Of a stretch of DNA of 64,000 nucleotides, positions 28,048 through 40,690 are shown in pieces. Every line of letters starts with the position of its first letter. The first letter of the stretch is position 1. Source of the DNA: Phycomyces blakesleeanus NRRL 1555(-). Lineage: Eukaryota > Mucoromycota > Mucoromycetes > Mucorales > Phycomycetaceae. Below the pieces are notes generated by a model, which searched no databases, was not told the DNA's origin, and saw only the letters and a list, made by a program, of their open reading frames with translations. The stretch lies in the NCBI RefSeq assembly GCF_001638985.1, contig NW_017265144.1, forward strand, positions 1,240,001 through 1,304,000. Reading direction: 5' to 3'. The position numbers and the translations under genes are program-made.

Positions 28048-30410
28048 TTAGGTTTCTATAAACTCTATCAATTGCTGTCTTTTTTGTAAAGCGTCTTTTT
28101 GAACAATGTCCAGCACATTTTCAATTGATTTGATACTGTCGAAAATCACCTCAAATGGATCTTCACTGCGATGAACTGTGCTTTTCATTGATTCCTGAAG
28201 CTTGTGGTTGAGAAGCTTATTGGTGTGATAGACCATCCACAAGTTCCAAAAAACAAGTAATGTTACGCCAAGGGCAACCATATGGTACGAACCGATCTCT
28301 AGTGAGCTGCTTTTTGGCTTTATCAATGAGACTACTGATTGGATTCCAGAGTAAATAGGATGTGATACTCGGTAGATTTCTGCACGCTCGCGCATTTCGC
28401 TCTCTGTGCTCAAGCGGGACAAGATATCTTTATCCATAGTATAGAGGTGAATAGAATCGCGTTTGCCGATCAAGTCCGAGATTGATGAAAATACACCCTT
28501 CATTATATCTATTACACTTTTCTGAAGTATAGCTTTAAATAAAAATATATAAAAAAAATGTGTGTGTGTGTGTGTGTAAATTAGTAACATTTACACACAT
28601 ACAAAATATGCCAAGCCGTTTGTGTAAACTTACAACTATGGAAACCATTGGAAATAAATTCAATGTTGATTGTGATTCGGAGATTTACCCGAAGAGGATC
28701 AGTTTTTCGGATACATGTTCTAGTCTTCAATTCAAATGTGCAACCTCCAGGGGCACGGTGATGAATGGTAGTGCTCTCTACTGCGATATGCTTGGATTTA
28801 TCCAAATGAAGTGTTTTGTGCGTAGTATTATAACCTCTTTCTGTATAAGGATTACCAGGAAAAAATGATATGGTTATTTATTTTGATTCTAAAGATCATA
28901 ACCAAATATTCTTATTTGACTAATGATAAAGACTTGCCTGTAGATTTCTTTGTAGAATTTCGTTGATCTTCTGGCATTTCACTTGACTTGGCTGTATAAT
29001 ATTTTCAAGAAAAAAACAAATTTTGGTTTGCTTAGTATAAACGTACATAAAAGAATAAAGTGGTATACTTTTTTGTGATAAATTACACACCTTTACTTCT
29101 TTTCTGCTCAAAGTAATTAATTAGAAAGTCACTTTCAAACAAGAGCTTGTATGCTGTTTCTACAGAGCTCGGAAAGGATTGGTCGACGACGACTAGGTGG
29201 TGAGGTTTTTCCTCCGAGATACATTTGCATGTAGTAGGATAGTAGCTTGAAACGAGTGTGACGGTAGATTCCAGAGATCTGGATAGTAAACTCTTGGGTG
29301 AAAAAGACTGGCTGTCGCCAAGCAACTCTTGTCCCTCATGTAGTAAATTAGGCTGAATTTCATTAGTTTCCGAATTACAGGTGTCATCTTGTTCAATCGA
29401 CGCTTGTGTGTTACTTTCGCCGTTTATTATACTGGCGGATCCAAGCGTAGTCGAATCATCAAAGTCATTGCATTCATTCTTGGTCGGCTGGCTTATGATG
29501 ATTTCCGGGGATTTATGAAGATTCCACAGTTTCATCATAAGTTCATACGCTTGATCTCGGAATAAAAGGGAGGCAAACACATGCTATATGTATAAAAATA
29601 AAATGAGCTTTAGAAAATGTGATTCTGATTTGAGAGGAAAAGGCAAAAAAGAATCACTTACATTAGCATTGGAGGTACTTATGGTTAAGCCATTAGGAAT
29701 AATTTTTGCTGTTTTTCTTTTTTGTATGTCTGTAATCTCGGTAAAAGCCATGACAAGCTGTAGTCAAATAGAACAAGAGTTATATGAGCAACAATGTTTT
29801 TCTTTTTCTTTTATTTTTTAATGTATAATGTGCGTATAATGATATAGGGATCTTACGGTAGTTTCCCAGCCAAAGATGTTTGATCTGAAGCAGACATGAT
29901 GTTCGGAAACGTAAATGTGCCCTTGATGTAAGATCTCTTTTTGAATTGCACATTTGTACACTACAAAATAAGAGAGTGTTTATATATACATAAAAGATAG
30001 TAAGAATATTTGACTGTAGTTTGGCAGTTTAAGAATATCTTACCATCAATGAGATGATCTTTTGAAGGTACACTGCAAAAGAGAGAATGGAAAGCTCGGT
30101 TTGATTTTGTAGACGAAGGAGTACATCTTCCGAGAAGTGAAATAATATGATTGGATGCATCGGAAGTCTCGGTGTCGGACAGCTGTAGCAAATCACTGTT
30201 GACAGATTGTATTCTGGGGCGTCGGCCTTTCTCGAGAATTGATGAGATAGACATGTCAGAGCGAGCATATCTTTTGAGACGATATAATTCGGAAAGGCCA
30301 TTAGAAGAAGAGGAGCTCTCTGGCTCAGGAACAAGGTTTAATTTATTTGGATCACTGACACTCCGGTTGCGAGCAGGAAGAATGACTTGAAGAATATTTT
30401 GAGCCGACAT
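28048..30410 (-). CDS. GRAM and VASt domain membrane protein, copy A (Lam/Aster-type sterol transfer family)
   Basis: Predicted ER-anchored lipid (sterol) transfer protein of membrane contact sites. Seven exons on the minus strand: 30410-30044, 29960-29857, 29757-29662, 29583-29091, 28991-28938, 28840-28634 and 28532-28048, giving 601 residues. After a Ser-rich head, a GRAM domain spans about residues 103-220 (F-H-S-L-F-C-S-V-P, H-H-V-C-F-R-S-N-I-F-G-W, I-P-N-G-L-T-I-S-T, F-A-S-L-L-F-R-D). A VASt domain starts near residue 315 (D-Q-S-F-P-S-S-V-E-T, L-L-F-E-S-D-F-L) and includes T-R-T-C-I-R-K-T-D-P-L. One transmembrane helix lies at about residues 522-542, then a short coiled tail. The intron after 28938 starts with GC (A-C-A-G/GCAAGT); using it keeps the frame. 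Copy B lies upstream in the same orientation; family membership is clear, lipid specificity is inferred. Confidence 0.85.
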
Positions 30411-33216
30411 ATTTGCTATATACTTGATTGATTAATGCTACTATTGATATCGATAGTGATAGTAGTGATGGTGGTAATTGAAGGATAGAAAGGATGATTT
30501 ATTATATCTACGCATATATATTTTCGGTATTTATATGTTCAAATCGTTCGCCAAGAAAAAAAAAAGAGAGTCAATGTTCGGTAGTTGAACCTAGTATTGA
30601 AAAGAATTCCAACCCAAATCAAAAATAAAAGTGTTATATTGGGCTTATGATATATATGCCAATTGTTTCAAAATAAGCTTACAATTTTCCTGATCAACTT
30701 TATCATTTCACATTTGATCTGAATTGCTTCTCGTTGTACACACGCTAATCTGGCAATATCATTATATTTCAATTCTACCTCTTTACTTTCGTGTATTCTT
30801 ATTTATTTTATTTTATTTCTCGCTTATAGATTGAACATTCAGTACTACTCACGTAGCACATCTTGAGATAAAAATAAGTACCATTATTAATCCGCAATCC
30901 CAATCCCTCTTCAAAAGCCAATATAATTGATTTACACTTATTCGACTTTTGTATATATATATATATATATGAGGAAGACAATTGCATGTACTATTCAAGT
31001 CCCTTTTTATCATAAAATCACGTACTTTTATGAACCTTTGATAAAAACAAAGCTTTCAATGTACCAAACGTTTAGACTACATAATTTAGAGTCAATTGCC
31101 ATTTTATGGTTTGATTCGAGTTGATCCAAGTATACATGATGTATAATACATGAGAGTACTATGGAAAATGTACATATTTTTCTAAAATAAGTACACTTTG
31201 GGCTAAAAATACAATGAATGTAAGACAGGATCTACGGGGTACACATACAGACACACTTATATATGCGTGTGTATGTATTGAAATATTGAGTGAGAACAGT
31301 TCTTGGTATTTGCCCAGAGTTTCAGAAAGGTAAATACATGCTTTCACAAACAAATGCCAGCCTTTGATTTTTATTTTTACATATATCAGCAGCATTCATT
31401 AGACATATTAAAGAGGCGAATAAAAATCGCTGAACCCAGGCTCACATTATAGCCAATAATATCCCAGAAAACAAGTAACAGGCACAGCAAGGCAAGCACG
31501 GTAAGGCACAGAACTTCAAGGTAGGAAAAAAAAAAAGAAAGAAAGAGAAAGGGGGTAAAAGTCAAAATAAGGAGTCTCACATCTGTAAGGGTCCTAGATG
31601 ATATTTTAGCTTTAAGTATAAATACTTGTCCTTCATATGAGGCTATCCATTGTACTTGTACATGCAATCTTCTATTCCAAAGGTATAAGTAAAATACCTA
31701 ATAAATCTACATATTTGAATACAAGATATCAGTTCTATAATCTGTGTTTGAATTTAATACCAAGATCTATCCTCCCGTGTGCTTCTTTACACAAAAAAAA
31801 AAAGAAAGGGCGCTAAAAAAAAGGGCATAGTTTAGCGCTAAACTATCAGACTCCAATGCGTTCATTTGATGTCACAAACTAGCTGCACATTTTTGTGTAC
31901 AAAAGATATAGACGTCTTAGAGAAGCTTAGCAAGATGTCACTGTAGAAAGACCATAAAATAGTAATAATCAAGACTGTTACACGATTAACGACGTAAAAA
32001 TAGAAATAAAGCAAACTTACATAGCCATATGGTTTCTATCTCTATTTTACAGATCACGACAATTAATATCTTTCTTTCATAAAACATATAATAGCACCCT
32101 AGTGATATCAATAGATTTCAAAATGAGATTTATGAGAATAAGTATCATAGGAAATCAGTAATATAATTCAACTTTATTAATAGTAGAATATCCACAAGGG
32201 AAACAGGGTGTTTCGTAATTTTTCTATTCTCATTATTTGACTTTGAGTTCCTGCTCTTGGGATTTCTTTTTTCTTTTGCAAGTACAATACATCTTGGCAT
32301 TTTTCTGGAATTCCAAATTAATGAATTCCCCCCCCCCCCCCCCCCACTTTTATAGAAATATAAGCTATATGTAGATATAATATGGTTTAGAAACAACCAA
32401 TTTTGATTCCTCTTTTCAAAATGATAATCTGTCTGCCAAGGGTTTTTGCCAAGGGGGGGGGGGGCTCATAAAGTTTAGAGATTTATTCAGTCAATTTGTC
32501 TTTCTTCTTTAAAGGTACATTATCTGTATATTGTCTACTAAGGAAGGGGTGCCTTTCTTTGGAGTCCAGGGAGTGTTTCCTACTCTGGAAATAATTCCAA
32601 CATATATATCTATATTTGTATCTATATAATGACTTTCTTTGGAACATAAAATCGAATGATGTCCAAAACCAAGGACTGTTACAAGCATAAGAAAAACCTG
32701 TGGCCAGAAAATTAAATAAGAATTGGTTTGATTATGCGTTATTTGGAGCTTTGATGATCTAACCACATCGTCCCCCCCTTTTTTTTTAATAAAAAAATTT
32801 CATGCATTTTACCGATCAAATAAGCAATCAATCTGATACTGTGTGTACATACACCGACCCACTCATACCTGTAACCCATAACTCATATTCATACCCACAC
32901 ACATATACACATACATTTAGTTTGCTCATCCCATAACCTCGGATTCTCTTCATTTTCGTTTACCCTTATTTGGCAATTTCCACAACCCGGGTCAGACAAG
33001 TAACTCATCTTTAATTGATTAAGCCACAAGCATGTTAAAATCTGTTATATGGTGTAATATAAAATAATATTTGTATATATATATATATTTAAAAAATAAA
33101 ATTGATTTGATTTGATTTGACTACAGGGTATCTGTAAAATGTCTTTTATATAAGAAAATAAAGGCGTATGTATATGTATGTATATGTATAAGTTTTATGA
33201 ATCTAAGGTACACTAT
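30411..33216. other. Spacer between the two GRAM-VASt genes
   Basis: AT-rich. It contains a weak minus-strand frame (31667-31386) with a strongly hydrophobic stretch that can be split by an intron, and another (32766-32509), neither like a known family. A C18 run (32328-32345) and a G12 run (32453-32464) lie about 110 bp apart. No confident gene. Confidence 0.5.
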
Positions 33217-35771
33217 TTAAATATTTACAAAGTTGATCAATTGTTCTCTCTGTTCCCGAGCATCTTTTTGAAGAATATTCAGCATATTCTCAATCGATTT
33301 AAGGTTTTCCTGGGCCCACTCAAGAGAAGAATCGTGGGGGGAAACCGGATTTTCCATCGACAGGGGTGGTATTATTACCTGGTCAACAAGTACATGTATA
33401 CGGTACGCAAGCCAGATATGCCAACAGACAATCAATATCATGGCAAGTACGAGCAGTTGGGATTTGTTCAGACTTAGTTCCAGACTACGTGCTGATCCAA
33501 CAAGACTCGCGCATGTTCCAACCAAGGAAGTTGCCGAATGTGCAAAAGAATAGGCCGCCCTTCTCAGTCCTGACATCTCTGCCACTCGACGCCGCTCACT
33601 CTCGTTCTCTATCCGATTCAAAAGGTCCTGATCAACAGTGTACCCACGAACGATATTGGGCTGTTCTAATAAAACAGCCAGGTCCCCAAATACTGACGTC
33701 AGACCTTCTATTACGTTTCTCTCAATTATAGCTTTTAAACAATAGGTTAACAACAGCACGTTAAATGACTTGTGAAATAATACTTACAGCTAACAAGTCC
33801 ACTGGGAATAAACTTGGTCTTGAATGTAACCTTGACATGAACCTGTAGCGGATCAACCTGCCGAATGCAGGTTCTCGATTTAATTACAAATATTGATCCC
33901 ACAGATGCTTGTGGTGTCCGGGTCGAGGTTGCTACTGCTACATGAGTAGGCATGTGTCGGTGTAGAATCTGGTTTGAAGAACTACATTGTACACCTGAAG
34001 ATAACTTATACACATTATCTCGTCGACCATGTATCCATTGACCCATCTTGACATCTTTTGTTTTGTTTAAATTCGATGAGTTACAAGAGTCAAGTCATTC
34101 TTTTCTTTTTTAATAGAAAGAACATACCTTTCTGGTTCTCTTTCTTCTCAAGATAATTTTTCATAAAGTCACTGTCAAACAAGATCCTGTACATTGTTTC
34201 AACGGTTCCAGCAAACGTATGATCGAGTGCTACCATAGGATAGGGATCTCTCTTTGTGGTACATGTGCATGTATGTGGTAAAGGTGTAGCTGTAGTGGTT
34301 GGGTTTCGGAGTGGTCCTGGGAGAGGTGTAGAAGGAGGAAGGAGGTTGTAGAGAAAGGAAGTAGCCGATGTTGCCTTTTCGGATACCAAGGATCTAGCAA
34401 CTTCCTTGGGTTCCGAAGAGGCTGAGATAGTGCCGCTATTATTATTATTATTATTATTATGATTATGATTATTGTGATTATCGTTCTCGTTTCCGCCACC
34501 TGGAAGCAGATTGTGTTTCTGTAATTGGGGTTGAGATTGGACCTGGAATTGGGGCTGAGGCTGAGCAATAATGTTCTCCAAAGATGGCGAAGTGATACTC
34601 CGTCCGTTAATTATATCCTTGTTGTTGTTGTTGTTGGTGTAGCCGTTGCTGATGGTCGTGGTAGTGCTTATGTTATTTCCTACTACTGTGGACGCCTCAT
34701 AGTCATGATTATCATCGTATTCGGAAACTCTGTCGAATTCATCTTGAATTGGCTGTTCAATTATAACGGCCGGAGACTGATGAAGTTTCCAAAGCTTAAT
34801 AAGGAGCTCGTAAGTTTCGTCTCTAAATAAAAGCGAGGCAAACACATGCTACACAAAATTAAAGCAGTTTGAGTTGAGTTTGTTTATTCTACAAGTCCAA
34901 GCTTTTTTTTCTTTCTTTCTTGGAGAGAAAGGGAAATAAGAAAGTAAACTTACATCTGCGCCAACAGTGCTAATTGTAAGACCATTGGGAATAATACGAG
35001 CCGTCATTCTCTTTTCTATGGCTGTGATTTCAGTAAATGCCAAGACAAGCTGTATTCCAAAAAAAAAGTGTATATATATATATATAAATGAAAATAAGAC
35101 ATACATTACATGAGTGCCAAACCTAATTAAATAGACTAGCGCGACTACATAATAGCAAGAAGAGCTTACAGTAGTCACCCATCCAAAGATATTGGATTTA
35201 AAGCAGACGTGGTGTTCAGAAACATAAAGGTGTCCTTGGTTTAATATGTCTTTGTGGATCGCGCACTTGTATACTGTAGAAAGAATAGTAACAATGATTA
35301 AAAAGGGTAGGACTCAAAGAAAGCACAAAAAAGGGTCTTACTATCTACAAGACGATCGGTAGAAGGCACGCTTCGAAAAAGAGTGTGAAAGTCTCTGTTG
35401 GCTTTCTCAGATGCAGGACTACAGCCTCCAAGAAGAGTTTCTGTAGCTGGGACTGTGTCGAGAACATGAGTATCGAGATGGGTGGTGCTATTGCTCGCGG
35501 GTGGTAGACTACGGCGTTTGTCGCCATCTTCTAGATTCTCTGAGCTGATATGTTTTCTTAGTCGAAAGGATCCTGAGAGACTATTACGATGGTGTTTTTT
35601 GGTCGTGGTTGGGGTGTCGGGTGTGCGTACGTCATGAACGGTTAATCGGTCCTGAAGACTAGTGTAGGAAGGTTTTTTGTGTATTTCAGGGCGTTCATTT
35701 GGGTTGGCTGGGCTGCTAGAGCTACGGTCACGGCTGGGAAGAAGTGTGTGGAGAAGGTCTGTGTCAGTCAT
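33217..35771 (-). CDS. GRAM and VASt domain membrane protein, copy B (tandem paralogue of copy A)
   Basis: Same architecture and probable role as copy A. Six exons on the minus strand: 35771-35342, 35273-35170, 35049-34954, 34848-34128, 34054-33788 and 33731-33217, giving 710 residues. The GRAM part includes F-H-T-L-F-R-S-V-P-S, I-P-N-G-L-T-I-S-T-V and F-A-S-L-L-F-R-D-E-T-Y-E-L. A long insert rich in Asn, Gln and Pro (partly poly-Asn) separates it from the VASt domain. VASt starts at V-A-L-D-H-T-F-A-G-T-V-E-T and carries G-Q-W-I-H-G-R-R-D and T-R-T-C-I-R-Q-V-D-P-L. One transmembrane helix (L-A-M-I-L-I-V-C-W-H-I-W-L-A-Y) lies near the C-terminus. Intron positions and phases match copy A except that A has one extra intron in the VASt region. 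The start at 35771 was chosen because upstream in-frame codons are low-complexity Phe/Leu. Confidence 0.87.
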
Positions 35772-36481
35772 ATGTATAGTTTGGTAGTCAAAAAAATATA
35801 TATATAAAAAAAAAAAAAGAGAGAAAGAGAGAGAGAGAGACAAAAAAAAGGTATTTATAGTCCAAGGTAAGAAAGTAAGAAAAGGTAAGTTTGTGATTGT
35901 GCTAAGCAAATCTCGACCACTTTAAATTTATTTTATATTTTTAATATATATTTTTGTATTTATGCTGGTGCTTTTTTTTTTTTATTTTTCTTCCATCTTT
36001 TTTTGGAATTGTGTATAGCCGATTAAAGGTCAGAAGAATTTTCGAATCGGGAAAACAGTTGCGCCGTCCTACCATGCTTGTCAGCAACCACATGCAATAT
36101 TTCACATTACACATTTCACATTATACATTACCGATATGACAATAGCCAGCCAAATTTGACTTGGTCAGCCTACTAAATTATTTACCAACAATCAGCAACA
36201 TTTCTTTTTTTTTTAATATATATTTTCTTGGTTGGTTGGCTTCAAATACAAAGTACTGTACACCAACAACCCATTTCTGTGCGTCACCTAGATCTGCCGG
36301 AAAACAGGAATCTCCTATAACCGACTGGCTTTTATTGGCTACTTTATATATGCTTTGCTTTTGGTGCATTTTGTGTTATGTCGAAAGTTTATTTTATTTT
36401 AATTTAATTTATATATGTATATATTTTAACACGACGTTCATATCTAGTTTCATCTTCAAGAAAGACAATATATAAAAATAT
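35772..36481. other. Spacer between copy B and the Kin4-like kinase
   Basis: Promoter side of copy B and 3' side of the kinase gene. It has a purine-rich GA tract near 35818-35840, homopolymers and an open but unconvincing plus-strand frame (36161-36475) of hydrophobic composition. I see no gene. Confidence 0.5.
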
Positions 36482-39400
36482 TCACAAATATCCTTGACTA
36501 CCACCTTGACTACCAAGATCAATTAGGCCAAACAGTTTACGATATAAGAATTTGTAAACCCAAACGTTGCCTTTCAAACGTCGTATGTCCACAATGTACA
36601 GGTGAGGAAGATTGCGGAAACGACACACTTCCACAATAAAACGCACTTCATCGCCACAATCAAAGGCTGGATCTCCATACACAGGCTCCAGATTGAATCC
36701 GGCTGACAACTGATGTGGTTGTGAATCAGTCGAGACTGGAACCCGTACCTTACGGCGAATGCATTTGAGGCAATACTCTCCATCATATTTGACATCAATT
36801 CCTAAAGCTTTGAGAGTCTTTTCTAGGCTAGCCATAATCTCAGTCGGTGACCGAGACGAGAGACCGTCTCTATCAATAGCACCTTCATGAATACGCAGGT
36901 TTTCTATATGAGCTTCTGATACAGTATTGTCTGGAGGAGATTCATATGATGAAAGGCCTTGGACAGAATAAGATCCTGTAGTAGGAGATACTGGTGTACA
37001 TACTCTTCCATCCATAGTCTGTCTTCTATCCTTGCCTTATCAAAAAGAAATAATCAAATAACAATAAACAATTGCACTTGGTATATCGTAATCAGAAATA
37101 TCCAAAAGAAGAAAGAGAACTAGGTACCTCTTGATTTTCGTTTTATCCATGCCATAACCTTTTGACCTGTTCCTTTTTTGGCTTTGTTGTCCAACCGGCT
37201 ATTGCTCTGCACGGATACGGACGGGTCAATTGACAGTGGAATCCATGAATGACGTTTATTGGTAGGGTTGCGTTGCCATTCCATTCCATGTCGAGCCTCC
37301 GGTTCGGTTAATATTATCCGATCTTCTGGTGCTATGTGACGCGTATCGACTAATGTGCTGGTAATATGCGGCTGTCGAGTACCTCGAGAAACCGGAGAAT
37401 TTTGTTGTCGCTGCTGCTGCTGTTGTTGGTGCTGTTGGTGTTGTTGGTGCTGTTCCTTTGCTGTTTGTGGGTCAAGCCGTGTACGTTTTGTGTGTTGAAT
37501 ACAGTCATAAATTGACGTTTGGAGCGACCTTGGTCTATCATCTGAGAACGGCCGCGCTGAGCTGTGAGGAAGGGTTCGACTGCATATGGTTGTCATCCAC
37601 CGAGAATTTTGCCGAGAGAAAGACGGTGATGGAACTGCCTCTGGGGTTGGGTTGTTTTCGATCACAGATAGTCGCTTATCTGCTGGTTCGTGTTTGGACT
37701 TGACAAGACTAGACAAAAGGTCTGAAGCGCGGCTCTTGTGCTTTTGACGAGCCTTTTCAACCGGAGCATTCGTCACAATTTTTGATGGTTGTTCGGTACA
37801 AGAAAAACAACCGGACGTCAAGGCACAAGATCCTATTCCGGACCGGTCTTGATCTTGACTGTGGACATCAATTATACTATTACTACTACCTGAATCTGGC
37901 AATAATATCCGAGCCTGTGGGCGAACATTTATCGAAGCTTTTGCGTCAAAAACTTCCGCTGCCACCCGTGAGTCTACTGGGTCCCTGCGCACTGTAGCTT
38001 TGTCATCGTATATAGGATTTTCTAGATCTTCACAGTCTTGAGTTTCTTTATTAGAGACAGAAATAGATTGGCTATGTTCTGGATCACTCTGTTGGCTTGA
38101 AAAGTTGAATAGATGGCGATAGGATGTTAGCCAGGGATGGTTGATAATGGACTGCAGGGACGACCGTTTGACAGGGTCAGGGACAAGCATCTTTTGAAGT
38201 AGATCTTGGGCTTCTGGACCCACATGTATTGGGAACGCTAGTTGTGTCGATAGGATGTAGCGATAGAGGAGGTTTATGTTGTTACCCTTTGGATTGGCAG
38301 GATCGTCGTCAAAGGGAAGGTAGCCGCAGAGCATGGCATATAGGATCACTCCACACGACCAGATGTCGACGGCTGATCCCGTGTAGAGTCCGTCCGTCAC
38401 CACCAATTCGGGTGCAGCGTAGCATGGTGATCCACAAGAGGTAGACATCAAATCGTCGTTGTCTTCAAACTGGTTCGCAAATCCAAAATCCGTGACAATC
38501 ACATTCCGGTTGCGGTCGAGCAAAAGATTTTCCTTTAAACAGCTAATGCTATGTTAAATGGGTGGGTCTGTTGTACATTTTATGTGACAAAACAAGTATG
38601 TTTTTTCCCCAATATAGACAAGCAATACATAATTGTGTATAGCTTTTAATGCTTATATATGTATAATACCAAACGAAGAAAGAAAGAAATTATAGGGCTC
38701 GTGCAGGACCACAAACATCTTACCAACTTCAAATCTCGATGGACGATCTTCTTCTGGTGCATGTATTGCACACTGCTTATCAACTGTGCAAATAGTCTTT
38801 GGGCATCTTTCTCTTTAAGGTAACGGTGAGCAAAAATGTACTCAAATAGCTCTCCGCCTAAACGGCAAAAAAATAAATAAAAAAAAAATACAAATAGATG
38901 GCAATAGTCGAGTGAGCTTCAAGATTTTCTTATTTTGGGTATTTATGCTTACCCGATGCATATTCCAAGATAATCCCAATATGCTTATCCGTCTCAACCA
39001 CATGCACCAATTTGACAATAAATGGATGATTGAGAGACTATATCAATAGCAACATTCAATAACGTCTCTTTTAAACCTATACTTCTTACCTTTAGAATAG
39101 ACACCTCACGCTCAATCTTATTAGCTCTACACGTGCTATCTACTATAGTCTTCTTTATAAGCTTGACAGCAACCTAAGAGCACAATAGATGAGCCTTGTG
39201 CATGTAGATATGCCAAATATAGTAATATCCGAGCAACCAAAAAAAAAAGATACAAGGTACAGGATAAGCTACAGTCTAATAAGCTACAGTCTAATAATAA
39301 TAATAATAATAATATTTATATTTATATTTAAATATAAATTTATGCATACATATATGCACAGGTCATAAATATAAATACAAAAAGAATTTATTTATATATA

Positions 39401-39605
39401 TATATGAATATACCTCTTGACCAGTCTCAATATGCATTCCTAATTTGACTTTGCCAAACTCTCCTTCGCCTAGTGTACGCAATAGTAAATAAGGCCCTAA
39501 TCTGTTCTGTTTTCTTTGTTGGGTGGGACGAGATATGATATTTGACTGAGGATCTGTTCTGACGATTTCTTTTGTAATGGTCTGTAGATGGTCTGTTTCC
39601 AACAT
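36482..39605 (-). CDS. Kin4/KfsA-like CAMK-group Ser/Thr kinase with a C-terminal KA1 domain
   Basis: Six exons on the minus strand: 39605-39414, 39173-39090, 39037-38953, 38857-38724, 38532-37128 and 37035-36482, giving 817 residues with consistent phases. Kinase domain (about residues 37-310): [43 protein letters not shown]. The insert [13 protein letters not shown] recalls fungal Kin4/Frk1, kinases of the spindle-position checkpoint and septation control in ascomycetes. A long Ser/Gln-rich middle part with a CAG/CAA-type Gln-His repeat (about 37395-37455) leads to a KA1 fold near the end ([18 protein letters not shown]), which binds acidic phospholipids in relatives. The last intron's acceptor at 37036 is the only nearby choice that keeps frame. 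The AMPK-related group is certain; Kin4 orthology is likely. Confidence 0.86.
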
Positions 39606-39827
39606 ATTATCGATATTAAGATTATTATATTATAGTGTGTTATATTGTATTGTATTACTACTACTACCACCACTGCTACCACTACTACTACTACTACTAC
39701 TACTATTAATCTTTTGAATGGGAAAGAAAAATTTAGGGTGAAAATGAAGACAAAGATGACAGGGATAAAATGGCGGGAAATATGTGCTGATATGAAGGCA
39801 AGGTATAAAAAAGAAAAAGAAGAAGAA

Positions 39828-39864
<37 letters not shown>

Positions 39865-40082
39865 TATATATTTATATATATATTTATATATATAAGAGAA
39901 AGAAAGAAGAAAAAAAAAAGGGAGAGGACGTGCAGGGAGGTCTTCTGTCGTAATGCTATAGAGACGCAAGCCAGTTGTTTCATATTTATACTAATTGGAT
40001 TTTAGTTTTAGTTTTAGTTTTGATTTACTCAATTTTTTTTTAAATTTTTTTTTATTTATTTTGGTTTTCTTCATTGGCGCTT

Positions 40083-40114
<32 letters not shown>

Positions 40115-40690
40115 ATGTATGTATGTATGTATGTAATTCTGGCTTGGTAATTTGAATTTTATCTTTGGCCACAAAGAAGAAGAAGAAGAAGAAGAAGGAA
40201 AAAGGAAATGGCAAGAAGGTTTGTTAAAGGGGTAGGATAGGAAAGGATATTGAGGGGACGTTTGTGAAATAAAAATAAAAATAATCAATCACTTTATTTT
40301 ATATTTTTCATTCTATGTACAAGACAAAAAAAACTCCCTTTTGATTATGGTACTGGTTCGGCTAGTATTTACAAGGCAATTGAAGACATACAGAGAAGCG
40401 ACATCTGCGCTTGTCCAAAAAGGGTGTGTCTTGCAGATCTCTAAGCGTCATATTGGTCACAACTGCCTGCAACAAAAAGGTAAATTTGTCCGTAGTTTGT
40501 TAAGTATCTTTTATGTGTGTGTTTTTACTTTTCTTTTCTTAGGACAAAGTTTATATTCTTTATTCATTTTCTAGGGCAGAATAGCTGTTTAACCTATGAA
40601 TACAAGCAAGTAAAGCAATACAAACCCCCTCCCTCTCCTATATCTATCTTTTTCCCCTGTGGCTTATGTATATATATATATATATATTCT
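39606..40690. other. Intergenic spacer with microsatellites
   Basis: Runs of (TAC)n near 39657-39705, (AT)n near 39830-39895, (TCTA)n then (TGTA)n at 40085-40132, and (AGA)n at 40175-40195. No gene seen. Confidence 0.6.

Noticed and set aside
31386..31667. Minus-strand ORF with a strong hydrophobic segment between the GRAM-VASt genes
   Set aside because: It could be two short exons of a small membrane protein, but there is no upstream start, no family match and the sequence is simple; too weak to annotate.
36161..36475. 104-codon plus-strand hydrophobic ORF
   Set aside because: Phe/Tyr/Ile-rich translation of AT-rich spacer, no motif.
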